34,675 nt of DNA from Candidatus Omnitrophica bacterium CG11_big_fil_rev_8_21_14_0_20_41_12. Its GTDB lineage: Bacteria; Omnitrophota; Gorgyraeia; Gygaellales; Profunditerraquicolaceae. The stretch spans positions 466-35,140 of the forward strand of contig PCWB01000054.1 in NCBI GenBank assembly GCA_002796135.1, given 5' to 3'. The translations under genes were made by a program, and so were the position numbers. How positions within the stretch are numbered: position 1 is the first letter of the stretch; each line of letters opens with the position of its first letter. Shown in pieces: positions 7,130-15,767 of this stretch. The notes below the pieces were generated by a model. It made no database searches. It had not been told where the DNA came from and saw nothing but the letters and a program-made list of their open reading frames with translations.

Positions 7130-9487
7130 ATGCGTAGATTAATCCCCGTACTGTTAATTGCTTTTCTTGCTTTGTCTGCTTTTTCTTCGATTTTTGCCGA
7201 AGAGAATCCACAGGATCCTGCAGTATTGAAAAATGTCACCGCCATAGAAGTTACCGGCAATAAAGCCATCAGCACTAATGTTATTGTCTCTAAGATGAAG
7301 ACGCGTATCGGCAGTGCCTATCGTGAGAATATTATCAGCGATGATCTGAAAAGGTTATATCTTTTAGGTTTTTTCAGCGATATTAAAATCGACACTAAGG
7401 ATTATAAAGACGGCCTTAAGGTTATCGTCAGCGTTGTGGAGAGGCCGATTATCGAAAAGATCACTTTTTCAGGGATGAATATTATCACGATGAAGGATGA
7501 TAAGCTAAAGCAGCAGCTAAAGAGCAGGGAGTCGCAATATCTAGATTACCCTTCTTTAGTTGAGGATGTGCGGGTATTAGAAAAAATTTATGAAAAAAAG
7601 GGATATAGCCAGGCCGATATTACTTATAAAGTTGATTTAGATGCCCAGAATAATAAAGCCAAAATTGAATTTGTCGCCGTAGAAGGCAGGAAAGTACGCA
7701 TTAAAAATATTATAATTTCCGGAAATAAAAGTTTTTCAAGCGGCCGTATCCTGAAACTGCTTAAAACTAAGCGCGCCTGGTTTTTTAATGCCGGAGTCCT
7801 CAAGGATGAGGTGATCACCGAGGATATTGCGCGCATTAAGTCTTTTTATCAGCGTGAAGGTTTTACCGATGTGGTAGTAGATTATGAAGTTAAGCCTGAT
7901 GCTAAAAAGGCCTACCTGCTTTTTATTACGATTAGGATTAATGAGGGGAGAAAATATCTTGTGGGCTCGGTGATTGTAAAAGGCAATAAAGATATCTCTG
8001 AGAAAGAAATTATCAGCCGCCTGACGGATTGCATTCCCGGAAAAGTTTTTTCTCAAGAAGCGATGAAGAAGGATATTACCAGTATTCAGGGATTGTATTT
8101 TGACCGTGGGTATATCTCGGCACAAGTTCAGGAGTCTACAATAATTAATTCCGATAGTAGCCGCGTAGATATAACCTATACAATTACTGAAAACCAGGTG
8201 GTTTATGTTGATAAGATTAAAATCCGGGGCAATATCAAAACTAAGGATGTGGTTATCCGTAGGGAGATGAGGATCCATCCCGGGGAAAAATTTGACGGAG
8301 AAAAACTCAGGCGCAGTAAGGAGAGATTGACTAACCTGGGGTATTTTGACGAGGTAAGCTATGATACGGAAGACACTAAAAAGCCTGATCAAAAGGATCT
8401 GGTGGTGGATGTAAAAGAGACTAAAACCGGTAGTTTTAGTTTTGGCGGCGGCTACAGTACAGTTGATCAGTTCGTGGGTTTTGTTGAGGTTGAACAGAAG
8501 AATTTTGATTGGAGAAATTGGCCTTATTTTACCGGAGCAGGCCAGACCTTAAAGGCGCGGGCTTCTATCGGTAATTTAAGTAACGGATTTGATCTAAGTT
8601 TTACCGAGCCGTGGATGTTTGATTATCCGGTTTCTTTCGGGTTTGATTTATACCGCCGCACGCATGACCGCAATGACGAGACAGGGTATGGTTATAATGA
8701 AATAGTTACCGGAGGAGATCTGCGTTTGGGTAAGGAGCTATCCGAATATTTAAGAGGTGACCTTGTTTATCGTCTGGATCAAATAGATATCAGTAATCTT
8801 GCCGCTACTAATTCTCAGGATTTAATAGACGAGGCGGCAGGCAGCCCGTATTTAGTTAGTGTTATTACTCCTAGCTTGACTTATGATTCACGGGACAATG
8901 TTTTTGATACCAGAAAAGGTAATTTACTTACTGGAGCATTTGATTTTGCCGGATTGGGTGGAGATAAGAGTTATTTGAAATTTTTCGGCCGGGCTTCGCA
9001 TTATTTTCCGATGCCTCGTGGTGCGGTGCTTGAATTAAGAGGCCGGATAGGTTTGGCTAATCCGTATGGCAATACAGAAAAGATGCCTATTTCTGAAAGA
9101 TTTTTTGCTGGTGGAGCTTACACGATTAGGGGCTATGAAGAAAGAAAAGTCGGCCCTGTTGATTCAAATTTGGATCCTCTGGGCGGCGCTTCTTTGGCAG
9201 TCGGCAATATTGAATATACTTATCCATTGTTTAGTTTTTTAAAGGTTGCGGCATTTTATGATGTTGGTAATGTTTGGGAGAAGATGGGGGATATATTCTC
9301 TTCTCAAGATGGTACAGGAGGATTAAATTCCGGAGGATTAAAATCCGGCATAGGTTTAGGCCTGCGGATTAAAACTCCGATCGGACCGATCATGCTGGAT
9401 TATGGTATCCCAATGGATAAACAATCTGGCGAAAGCGCTAAGAAGAGCAGTGGCAGGTTCCACTTTAGTGCCAGCCATGGATTTTAA
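7130..9487 (+). CDS. bamA: Outer-membrane protein assembly factor BamA (Omp85)
   Basis: 785 aa. A signal peptide (MRRLIPVLLIAFLALSAF.., cleavage near FA-EE, residue 23) is followed by about five POTRA repeats (to about residue 430) and an Omp85 beta-barrel. The barrel has the GGGYSTVDQFVGFVEV opening, the FTEPWMFDYPVS repeat, the RGYEER loop-6 motif (about 665) and a terminal aromatic residue (HGF). It inserts barrel proteins into the outer membrane, direct evidence of a diderm cell. A frame open from 7064 would add a non-conserved leader, so ATG 7130 is chosen. skp follows 41 nt later. Confidence 0.95.
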   Translation: MRRLIPVLLIAFLALSAFSSIFAEENPQDPAVLKNVTAIEVTGNKAISTNVIVSKMKTRIGSAYRENIISDDLKRLYLLGFFSDIKIDTKDYKDGLKVIVSVVERPIIEKITFSGMNIITMKDDKLKQQLKSRESQYLDYPSLVEDVRVLEKIYEKKGYSQADITYKVDLDAQNNKAKIEFVAVEGRKVRIKNIIISGNKSFSSGRILKLLKTKRAWFFNAGVLKDEVITEDIARIKSFYQREGFTDVVVDYEVKPDAKKAYLLFITIRINEGRKYLVGSVIVKGNKDISEKEIISRLTDCIPGKVFSQEAMKKDITSIQGLYFDRGYISAQVQESTIINSDSSRVDITYTITENQVVYVDKIKIRGNIKTKDVVIRREMRIHPGEKFDGEKLRRSKERLTNLGYFDEVSYDTEDTKKPDQKDLVVDVKETKTGSFSFGGGYSTVDQFVGFVEVEQKNFDWRNWPYFTGAGQTLKARASIGNLSNGFDLSFTEPWMFDYPVSFGFDLYRRTHDRNDETGYGYNEIVTGGDLRLGKELSEYLRGDLVYRLDQIDISNLAATNSQDLIDEAAGSPYLVSVITPSLTYDSRDNVFDTRKGNLLTGAFDFAGLGGDKSYLKFFGRASHYFPMPRGAVLELRGRIGLANPYGNTEKMPISERFFAGGAYTIRGYEERKVGPVDSNLDPLGGASLAVGNIEYTYPLFSFLKVAAFYDVGNVWEKMGDIFSSQDGTGGLNSGGLKSGIGLGLRIKTPIGPIMLDYGIPMDKQSGESAKKSSGRFHFSASHGF

Positions 9488-9528
9488 TAAGCTAGGAGTT
9501 ATTAATTAACACAGAAAAGGAGAGACAG

Positions 9529-10029
9529 ATGAAGAAAGCAGCAGTAGTTTTAGCCGGAGTATTTTTTAGTTTGGTTCTGGTTGCCAGCGCGCATGCCGCG
9601 GATAAAATCGGTTATGTTGATTTAAGCCGCTCTTTCAGTGAATATAGTAAAACTAAAGGATTTGATAAGACTTTAAGCGATAAAGAAAAAGCATATACCT
9701 CCGAGCGCGATAAGAAAGTCGCTGATTTAAAATCTTTTCAGGATAAATTGAATTTACTTAACGATAAAGAAAGAGAAGCAAAAGGGGTTGAGCTTCAGAA
9801 TAAAGTAAAAGATTTCCAGGATTATGACCGCCAGAAGCAGGCTGATTTGCGTAAAGAGCAGGAAGAAAAGATGAAAGAGATCCTCAAAGATATCGAAGAG
9901 GCGGTGAAGGAGTATTCTGAAAAAGAAGGATATACGATTGTGCTTAATGACCGGGTCTTGGTTTATCAAACCAAGAGTATGGATATTACAGATCAGGTTA
10001 TTAAGATTCTAAATAATTCAAAAAAATAA
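9529..10029 (+). CDS. skp: Periplasmic chaperone Skp/OmpH family
   Basis: 166 aa. A clear Sec signal peptide (residues 1-23, ending AHA) is followed by ADKIGYVDLSRSFSEYSKTK, the conserved Skp N-terminal strand. A long charged coiled coil (about 45-130) and the C-terminal strand YTIVLNDRVLVYQT complete the fold. It carries unfolded outer-membrane proteins to BamA, matching its position after bamA and before lpxD. A strong Shine-Dalgarno (AAAAGGAGAG) precedes the ATG. Confidence 0.9.
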   Translation: MKKAAVVLAGVFFSLVLVASAHAADKIGYVDLSRSFSEYSKTKGFDKTLSDKEKAYTSERDKKVADLKSFQDKLNLLNDKEREAKGVELQNKVKDFQDYDRQKQADLRKEQEEKMKEILKDIEEAVKEYSEKEGYTIVLNDRVLVYQTKSMDITDQVIKILNNSKK

Positions 10030-10059
10030 TAGCTGCCGGTAGCAGACAGATTTCATCGA

Positions 10060-11091
10060 ATGCAGAAGAAACTTAGTGAAATAGCTAAACTTATCGGTGG
10101 AAAGGTTATCGGTAACGGCGATATTTTGATTACCGGAGCTAGCGGAATCAAAGAGGCTGCCGAAGGCGAGATCACCTTTCTGGCCAATCCCAAATATAGC
10201 TCGCTGATGGATAAAACGCGCGCTAGCGCAATTGTTACTTCAGCTGACGCCAGCCAGAGCTCCAAGCCTGTCATTGTAACTGAAAATCCTTCCCTGGCTT
10301 TTGCCAAGATCATCTCTATGTTTGTTCCTGATGAGGCAGGCCATCCTAAGATTATAGACTATACCGTAACCATGGGTAAAAATGTCTCTTTAGGCAGGGA
10401 TGTTGTTATTGGCCCTTATACGGTTATTGAGGATGATTCCGTTATAGGAGATAATGTAATAATTTATGCGGGTTGCTATATCGGCCATCATGTTAAGATC
10501 GGCCAAAAAACCCTGATTTATCCGCATGTCTCTATACGCGAGCGCGTGAGTATCGGAGCCCGTGTAATCATTCATTCGGGAACGGTGATCGGTTCCGACG
10601 GTTTTGGGTTCGCCACGATCAAAGGGGTGCATCATAAGATCCCCCAGGTGGGCACAGTTGAGATCGCCGATGATGTTGAGATCGGGGCTAACGTTACCAT
10701 TGACCGGGCGCGTTTTGGTAAAACGATCATCGGCAAGGGTACTAAAATTGATAATCTGGTGCAGATTGCCCATAATGTAGTAATCGGGGAGAATTCTCTG
10801 ATTGTGGCTCAGGTCGGCATATCCGGCAGCACGATTATCGGAAACAGTGTTATTTTAGGCGGCCAAGCCGGATTAGTCGGGCATATTACCGTCGGCGACA
10901 ATGCTATAGTAACTGCCCAAACCGGGGTAGCCAAGTCTGTTCCGCCGGATACGATGGTTTCGGGTTATCCGGCGCGCCCTTTTATGACTACGCAAAGAGC
11001 AAATGCAAGCCTTCAGAACTTGCCTAAGCTATTCGATTTGGTTAAAGAATTAAAGAAAAAAATCGAGGAGCTTGAGGCCAGGTTAAAATAA
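10060..11091 (+). CDS. lpxD: UDP-3-O-acylglucosamine N-acyltransferase LpxD
   Basis: 343 aa. An N-terminal uridine-binding domain ([20 protein letters not shown]) precedes a left-handed beta-helix of hexapeptide repeats. The catalytic His lies in IAHNVV (His238). GSDGFGFAT is conserved, and a C-terminal helix ([13 protein letters not shown]) extends beyond the helix domain. It adds the N-linked acyl chain in lipid A synthesis. The gene is followed by lpxC-fabZ after only 3 nt. Confidence 0.94.
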   Translation: MQKKLSEIAKLIGGKVIGNGDILITGASGIKEAAEGEITFLANPKYSSLMDKTRASAIVTSADASQSSKPVIVTENPSLAFAKIISMFVPDEAGHPKIIDYTVTMGKNVSLGRDVVIGPYTVIEDDSVIGDNVIIYAGCYIGHHVKIGQKTLIYPHVSIRERVSIGARVIIHSGTVIGSDGFGFATIKGVHHKIPQVGTVEIADDVEIGANVTIDRARFGKTIIGKGTKIDNLVQIAHNVVIGENSLIVAQVGISGSTIIGNSVILGGQAGLVGHITVGDNAIVTAQTGVAKSVPPDTMVSGYPARPFMTTQRANASLQNLPKLFDLVKELKKKIEELEARLK

Positions 11092-11094
11092 TAA

Positions 11095-12387
11095 ATGGAA
11101 AAACAAAAGACAATTATCAAAGAAGTCTCTCTTAAGGGTAGCGGTATCCATACCGGTAATAAGGTCAATGTAACGCTTAAGCCGGCTCCGGAGGATAGCG
11201 GAGTAACTTTTATCCGCACGGATATTGTAGGATCACCGAGGATCAAAGCCGATATTGAATCTTTGATTGAGCAAAGATCAAGCCGGCGTTCCTCCATTGG
11301 AAATAATCAGGCCGGGGTGCAGACGATTGAGCATCTTATGGCTTCATTATCCAGTCTGGGAATTGATAATATCGATATTGAGATAGATAGCGACGAACTT
11401 CCCGGATTAGACGGCAGCGCTATTGATTTTGTCGAGGCGCTTGAGCGTGCCGGGATAGCTGGCCAGGAAAAACAAAAATATATTTATGCGGTTAAGGAGC
11501 CCATAATTATTCAGGAGGGTTCAAGCTCGATTACGGTCCTACCGTATCCGGAGTTTAAAATCTCCTATACTTTAAATTATGACCACCCGATGCTCTCCTC
11601 TCAGTTTTTAGAGCTAACGATTAATGCGGATTCTTTTAAACAGGAGATTGCTTCGGCGCGTACTTTTTGTCTTGAAAGCGAAGCGAATCAACTGCAAAGC
11701 CAGGGGCTTGGCCAGGGTGCAAATTATGAAAATACTTTAGTTGTGGGCAAAGTGGGCGTGATTAAGAATAAGCTTAGATTTCAGGATGAGTTTGTCAGGC
11801 ATAAGATCCTGGATTTAATCGGGGATCTTTATTTAGCAGGGTGTCCAATGCGCGGCCATGTAGTGGCTTTAAGAAGCGGCCATTCTTTAAACCTGCAAAT
11901 CGCCCGCAAGATTTACCAGCAAAGGGTTAAAACACAAGGAGCCAGCGATATGAAAGAATCTTTGGATATTAACGCGATTATGAAAATCCTTCCGCACCGT
12001 CAGCCGTTTCTATTTGTTGACCGGATTACGCACTTGGAAAAGGGAAAACGCGCAGTAGGATTTAAAAACCTGACTATTAATGATGATTTTTTTAGAGGCC
12101 ATTTTCCGGGCCGGCCGATCATGCCGGGAGTGATTATTATTGAGGCAATGGCTCAAGTTGGCGGAGTAATGATGCTGGCCAGTGAAGAGAATAAAGGAAA
12201 GCTGGCGTTTTTTATGGCGATCGATAATGCAAAATTTCGAAAGACAGTTGTTCCCGGAGACAAGTTGGTTTTTGAGGTTGAGGCTGGTAAAATGCGCTCA
12301 AAGATCGGTTCTGTACATGGTAAGGCCCTGGTGGACGGTAAGGTCGTCGCAGAGGCGGATTTAATGTTTGCGCTAGTAGATAATTAA
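11095..12387 (+). CDS. lpxC-fabZ: Bifunctional LpxC deacetylase / FabZ dehydratase fusion
   Basis: 430 aa. The LpxC part (1 to about 280) has zinc ligands His80 (EHLMAS), His236 and Asp240 (VRHKILDLIGD), and catalytic His263 (SGHSLN). The FabZ part starts near residue 286 (LDINAIMKILPHRQPF) and has catalytic His336 (GHFPGRPIMPGV) and Glu350 (IEAMAQ). LpxC deacetylates UDP-3-O-acyl-GlcNAc, the committed step of lipid A; FabZ dehydrates 3-hydroxyacyl-ACP, which competes for the same acyl pool. Such fusions are known in Bacteroidetes and some other diderm groups. No stop or frameshift separates the halves, and both active sites look intact. Confidence 0.95.
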   Translation: MEKQKTIIKEVSLKGSGIHTGNKVNVTLKPAPEDSGVTFIRTDIVGSPRIKADIESLIEQRSSRRSSIGNNQAGVQTIEHLMASLSSLGIDNIDIEIDSDELPGLDGSAIDFVEALERAGIAGQEKQKYIYAVKEPIIIQEGSSSITVLPYPEFKISYTLNYDHPMLSSQFLELTINADSFKQEIASARTFCLESEANQLQSQGLGQGANYENTLVVGKVGVIKNKLRFQDEFVRHKILDLIGDLYLAGCPMRGHVVALRSGHSLNLQIARKIYQQRVKTQGASDMKESLDINAIMKILPHRQPFLFVDRITHLEKGKRAVGFKNLTINDDFFRGHFPGRPIMPGVIIIEAMAQVGGVMMLASEENKGKLAFFMAIDNAKFRKTVVPGDKLVFEVEAGKMRSKIGSVHGKALVDGKVVAEADLMFALVDN

Positions 12388-12389
12388 TT

Positions 12390-13169
12390 ATGAAAATACA
12401 TCCTTCGGCAATAGTTTCTCCGTTAGCCAAATTAGAAACAAGCGTAGTTGTCGGCCCTTATAGCGTGATCAGCGATAATGTCAGTATCGGGGCTGAAACT
12501 AAAATTGGTGCACATTGCGTAATTGAAGGCAATACTTCAATCGGAGAATCCTGTGAAATATTTACCGGAGCAGTAGTCGGCAGCCGTCCGCAGGACCTTA
12601 AATTTAAAGACGAAAAAGTATTTTTAGAGATCGGCAATCATAATATTATCCGCGAGTATTGCACCCTTAATCCGGGGACCAAAGAAGGTGCTAAGACGAT
12701 CATCGGAGATAATAATTTGCTGATGGCCTATTCACATATTGCTCATGATTGTAAGGTTGGCAATGGGTGTGTTTTAGCGAATAACTGTACGCTGGCCGGA
12801 CATGTCACGATTGAAGATAAAGCGGTTATCGGTGGGATAGTTGCCATTCATCAGTTTGTCAGGATCGGGATGCTTTCCATCGTCGGAGGATGCTCCAAGG
12901 TAGTTCAGGATATTCCTCCGTTTTCAACCTGTGACGGACACCCGGCGCGCGTCTATGGATTAAATTTAATCGGTTTAAGGCGCAAGGGTATTTCCAGCGC
13001 CTCGATAAAGCAGCTTGACCAGGCATTTAGAATAATATTTAACTCTGGATTATCCGTAAAACATGCCGTGGAAAAAGTTGAAAAAGAGCTAGAAAAAAAT
13101 GAAGAGATATCCTATCTGATTAATTTCGCTAAAAGCTCTGAGCGCGGCTTAACCCGCTCCTGCCGTTAG
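12390..13169 (+). CDS. lpxA: UDP-GlcNAc O-acyltransferase LpxA
   Basis: 259 aa, normal length. It starts MKIHPSAIVSPLAKLE and has hexapeptide repeats throughout the beta-helix domain, VGSRPQDLKF, REYCTLNPGT, and the catalytic His119 in HIAHDCKVGN. The C-terminal helical domain contains YGLNLIGLRRKG. It performs the first acylation of UDP-GlcNAc in lipid A synthesis. It follows lpxC-fabZ by 2 nt and precedes lpxI by 2 nt, so the lpx genes form one operon. Confidence 0.95.
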   Translation: MKIHPSAIVSPLAKLETSVVVGPYSVISDNVSIGAETKIGAHCVIEGNTSIGESCEIFTGAVVGSRPQDLKFKDEKVFLEIGNHNIIREYCTLNPGTKEGAKTIIGDNNLLMAYSHIAHDCKVGNGCVLANNCTLAGHVTIEDKAVIGGIVAIHQFVRIGMLSIVGGCSKVVQDIPPFSTCDGHPARVYGLNLIGLRRKGISSASIKQLDQAFRIIFNSGLSVKHAVEKVEKELEKNEEISYLINFAKSSERGLTRSCR

Positions 13170-13171
13170 AT

Positions 13172-13975
13172 ATGAAGAAAATTGGTTTAATCGCCGGAAA
13201 TAGAAAATTCCCCCTACTTTTTGCCGAGTGTGCCAGGAAAAAAGGCTGTTCAATTGTCGCTGTCGCAATTAAAGGCGATACCTCGCCGAAACTTAAGCAT
13301 CTCGTTGATAAAATATACTGGATTGGTTTAGCTGAATTCCAGAGAATGTTTGAGATATTTAAAAATGAGGAAGTTGAAGGTATAATTATGGCTGGTCAAA
13401 TCAGCCCGCGCCGGTTGTTCAGTAAAGAAATCGACAAAAGCCCGGAGTTAAAACAGATTTTGCAGAGCCTCAAAGATAAAAAAACAGATACGTTGTTCGG
13501 AGCTGTGGCGCAAAAATTAGAAGCAGAGGGCCTTACGCTTTTAGATTCCACTACTTTCATCGAAGAATACCTGCCTAAAAAAGGTACCCTTACTAAACGC
13601 CAACCGGATTTTGATACCTGGGAAGATGTTTATTTTGGTTTAAGCCTGGCTAAAGCAGTGGCAAGTCTGGATATCGGCCAGACCGTTGCGGTGAAAGCCA
13701 AGACAATCGTGGCGGTTGAAGCTTTTGAAGGAACGGATAATTTAATCCGCCGTTCAGCTAAAATAGGCTACGGTAATATTGTAATCGTGAAGGTCAGTAA
13801 ACCCAAGCAGGATATGCGTTTTGATATTCCGGTTATCGGATTAAATACGGTTAAGAACTTAGTTAAGGCGCATGTCAAATGCCTCGCTTTTGAAGCAGGG
13901 AAAACTCTTTTCCTTGATCAAAAAGAAAGTCTTATCCTTGCGGATAAGAGGGGTATTTCGATTGTTGCAGTATAA
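13172..13975 (+). CDS. lpxI: UDP-2,3-diacylglucosamine pyrophosphatase LpxI
   Basis: 267 aa. It matches LpxI (DUF1009): IGLIAGNRKFPLLFAECARKKG at the start, VEGIIMAGQISPRRLF, DTLFGAVAQKLEAEG, VVAVEAFEGTDNLIRR, and the C-terminal CLAFEAGKTLFLD plus ILADKRGISIVAV. It hydrolyses UDP-2,3-diacylglucosamine to lipid X. LpxI is the isofunctional replacement of LpxH found in alpha-proteobacteria and several deep-branching diderms. lpxB is not in the window. Confidence 0.93.
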   Translation: MKKIGLIAGNRKFPLLFAECARKKGCSIVAVAIKGDTSPKLKHLVDKIYWIGLAEFQRMFEIFKNEEVEGIIMAGQISPRRLFSKEIDKSPELKQILQSLKDKKTDTLFGAVAQKLEAEGLTLLDSTTFIEEYLPKKGTLTKRQPDFDTWEDVYFGLSLAKAVASLDIGQTVAVKAKTIVAVEAFEGTDNLIRRSAKIGYGNIVIVKVSKPKQDMRFDIPVIGLNTVKNLVKAHVKCLAFEAGKTLFLDQKESLILADKRGISIVAV

Positions 13976-13981
13976 AAAATC

Positions 13982-14010
13982 TTGACAGTAGTGATTTGTA
14001 GTGTGAGAAT
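13982..14010 (+). promoter_or_regulatory. Putative promoter of the CBM48 mini-gene
   Basis: A perfect TTGACA (13982-13987), a 17-nt spacer and GAGAAT (14005-14010), with a TG dinucleotide at 14002-14003 as an extended -10. A second TATAAT at 14013-14018 is 25 nt from the -35. A strong Shine-Dalgarno (AAAGGAGG, 14022-14029) sits 5 nt before the ATG. Confidence 0.6.
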
Positions 14011-14034
14011 AATATAATAAAAAAGGAGGCTAAT

Positions 14035-14310
14035 ATGCCACGGATAGCAGGAGCAAAACCAATAGAATTTAAGTTGTATGCCCCGGGAGCCAAAAGAGTT
14101 GTCATCGCCGGAAGTTTTAATAAATGGGACACTAAGAAGTTACTGGCGAAAAAAGACAGTAAAGGCAATTGGATGGCCAAAGTTGCCCTTAAACCGGGTA
14201 GGCACGAATATAAATTTGTCGTAGATGAGAATTGGACAAATGATCCGCGCTGTACCTCTTGTGTGGCCAATTCACTTGGTTCGCATAATTGCGTAGTTGA
14301 AGTTAAATAA
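14035..14310 (+). CDS. Stand-alone glycogen-binding (AMPK-type CBM48) domain protein
   Basis: 91 aa, one domain. It reads EFKLYAPGAKRVVIAGSFNKW, then GNWMAKVALKPG, HEYKFVVDENWTNDP and SLGSHNCVVEV, the pattern of the AMPK-beta/isoamylase-N glycogen-binding fold, with the carbohydrate-contacting Trp residues present. No catalytic domain is attached and no signal peptide is seen, so it is probably a cytoplasmic polysaccharide-binding module. It is monocistronic: a good promoter is upstream and a strong terminator follows. The ligand and partner are unknown. Confidence 0.85.
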   Translation: MPRIAGAKPIEFKLYAPGAKRVVIAGSFNKWDTKKLLAKKDSKGNWMAKVALKPGRHEYKFVVDENWTNDPRCTSCVANSLGSHNCVVEVK

Positions 14311-14340
14311 TTTAATCTTTCTATTAATTATAAATTAAAC

Positions 14341-14378
14341 TTTAAGGCGCTACTTAACCAGTAGCGCCTTAAAAATTT
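14341..14378 (+). terminator. Rho-independent terminator after the CBM48 gene
   Basis: A 14-bp perfect stem (14341-14354 with 14360-14373) with loop TAACC. The core is AAGGCGCTACT/AGTAGCGCCTT. The T-run after the stem is short (ATTTATTAT), but A/T-rich flanks on both sides suit an intrinsic, possibly bidirectional terminator. Confidence 0.7.
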
Positions 14379-14388
14379 ATTATAAAAA

Positions 14389-15108
14389 ATGAAGTATATC
14401 TACGGACCGATAAAATCACGCAGGCTGGGGCTTTCGCTAGGGTTAAGTTTAAGCACTGATAAAATCTGCGATCTGGATTGTATTTATTGCCAATGGGGCT
14501 CTGTGGGTTCGACCGTCTCTGAAAGAAAAGAATACGCCAAAGCTTTTGAAATCATCGCTGAGTTAAAATCCTGGATAAAAATTAATCCTCAAGAATTTAA
14601 GGAGTTAAAATTTGTTACGCTTTCCGGATTAGGTGAGCCGACGCTAAATACCAGTATCGGAGAAATTATTGATCAGGCAAGGGCCATAACCGGCGCCAAA
14701 ATTGCCGTAATTACTAATTCTACGCTTTTAGGCGACCCTGCAGTACGTAAAGGAATTGTAAAAGCTGATCTAATTGTTCCTTCTTTGGATGCGGTCAAGG
14801 AGCAGATCTTTAAGCAGATTGACCGGCCTAATGCCGATATAAAATTAAACGAGATTATTGAGGGGCTTATTGCGTTAAGAAAAGAATTCCGCGGAAAGAT
14901 TTGGCTTGAAATAATGTTAGTTGCCGGAGTAAATGATGATTTGCAGCATATTGAAGAGCTAAAAAAGGTAATTGAACTTATTAATCCGGATAAGATTCAG
15001 CTAAATTCTCCTGTACGTAGGCCTGCTGAAAAAGATATTTCTGCGGTAGAGAGATCTAAGCTCGAGAAGATAAGAGAGATCCTGGGGAATAAGGCCGAGA
15101 TAGTTTAA
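14389..15108 (+). CDS. Radical SAM protein (COG0731-like)
   Basis: 239 aa. It begins MKYIYGPIKSRRLGLSLGL, the usual start of the COG0731 family. The 4Fe-4S/SAM motif is C-x3-C-x2-C (CDLDCIYC, residues about 27-34). FVTLSGLGEPTLN is the SAM-binding GGE-like region, and KIAVITNSTLL, LDAV and QLNSPVRRPAE follow. The family is distantly related to the wybutosine enzyme TYW1, but bacterial members have no agreed substrate, so no gene name is given. It lies between the CBM48 terminator and tRNA-Arg. Confidence 0.85.
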   Translation: MKYIYGPIKSRRLGLSLGLSLSTDKICDLDCIYCQWGSVGSTVSERKEYAKAFEIIAELKSWIKINPQEFKELKFVTLSGLGEPTLNTSIGEIIDQARAITGAKIAVITNSTLLGDPAVRKGIVKADLIVPSLDAVKEQIFKQIDRPNADIKLNEIIEGLIALRKEFRGKIWLEIMLVAGVNDDLQHIEELKKVIELINPDKIQLNSPVRRPAEKDISAVERSKLEKIREILGNKAEIV

Positions 15109-15109
15109 T

Positions 15110-15183
15110 GCGCCTATAGCTCAACTGGATAGAGCATCAGTCTTCGGAACTGATTGTTGGTGGTTCGATTCCACCTAGGCGCA
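15110..15183 (+). tRNA. tRNA-Arg (anticodon TCG)
   Basis: Acceptor GCGCCTA/TAGGCGC, D arm with AGCTCAACTGGATAGAGC, anticodon stem TCAGT/ACTGA with loop CTTCGGA (anticodon TCG), T arm GGTGG-TTCGATT-CCACC, discriminator A15183. CCA is not encoded. It starts one base after the radical SAM stop codon. Confidence 0.95.
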
Positions 15184-15194
15184 AAACAATTCCC

Positions 15195-15223
15195 TTGATT
15201 TCATTTTTTATCTAAGTTATACT
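15195..15223 (+). promoter_or_regulatory. Putative promoter for tRNA-Lys and the archease-rtcB operon
   Basis: TTGATT (15195-15200), a 17-nt spacer, TATACT (15218-15223). The predicted start is about 15 nt before the mature tRNA-Lys. No other promoter is evident before archease, so tRNA and mRNA may share this start. Confidence 0.55.
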
Positions 15224-15246
15224 TTTTACTACACTTAACGATTTTA

Positions 15247-15319
15247 GGGCCATTAGCTCAATTGGCAGAGCAGGATCCTCTTAAGATCAAGGTCGTTGGT
15301 TCGACTCCAACATGGCCCA
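15247..15319 (+). tRNA. tRNA-Lys (anticodon CTT)
   Basis: Acceptor GGGCCAT/ATGGCCC, D arm AGCTCAATTGGCAGAGC, anticodon loop CTCTTAA (anticodon CTT), T arm GTTGG-TTCGACT-CCAAC, discriminator A15319. The outermost anticodon-stem pair is G-A (mismatched). It ends 23 nt before the archease start. Confidence 0.94.
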
Positions 15320-15342
15320 AGTTTTTCCTATCTAAAAAACGG

Positions 15343-15759
15343 ATGAAGAATTATGAAGTATTAGAACATACTGCAGATATCGGTATCAGAGTTAAGTCCT
15401 CCTCGCTGGAGGGGCTGTTTAGGAATGCAGGATTGGCGATAAAAGATATCTCTGCAGAGAAACAAAAAACTCTCATCCCGGAAAAACATAAAATCGTAAT
15501 CACGCAAAAAGCAGATAATAGAGAAGAGCTTTTTGTTAACTGGCTTAATGAATTATTGTCACTATCCGCTGCAGAAGCCTTAATCTTCGAAGATATTAAA
15601 ATCAATCAGATCAACGAGCAGTTTGTCGACGCCATTGCCGTAGGCAGCGACATTAGAAATTATAAAACTAATATCGAGATCAAAGCGGCAACCTACCATC
15701 AGCTCAAAGTCCAAAAAACCGGCTCACACTGGCAAGCCGAAGTGATATTCGATATCTAA
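15343..15759 (+). CDS. Archease (RtcB activator)
   Basis: 138 aa. It matches the archease fold: YEVLEHTADIGIRVKS at the N-terminus, SLEGLFRNAGLAIKDI, ELFVNWLNELL, and the C-terminal Asp of VIFDI needed for metal binding. Archease promotes guanylylation and turnover of the RNA ligase RtcB, which is encoded 8 nt downstream. ATG 15343 is chosen; the frame stays open back into tRNA-Lys, which cannot be part of the protein. Confidence 0.92.
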   Translation: MKNYEVLEHTADIGIRVKSSSLEGLFRNAGLAIKDISAEKQKTLIPEKHKIVITQKADNREELFVNWLNELLSLSAAEALIFEDIKINQINEQFVDAIAVGSDIRNYKTNIEIKAATYHQLKVQKTGSHWQAEVIFDI

Positions 15760-15767
15760 AATCAAAA

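Noticed and set aside
7736-8392. 218-aa minus-strand open frame opposite bamA
   Set aside because: bamA is complete and highly conserved here; the antisense frame shows no domain.
12182-12430. Short frames on both strands over the FabZ part
   Set aside because: Shadows of the lpxC-fabZ coding frame.
15262-15342. N-terminal extension of archease
   Set aside because: It would translate tRNA-Lys; the archease fold begins at Met 15343.
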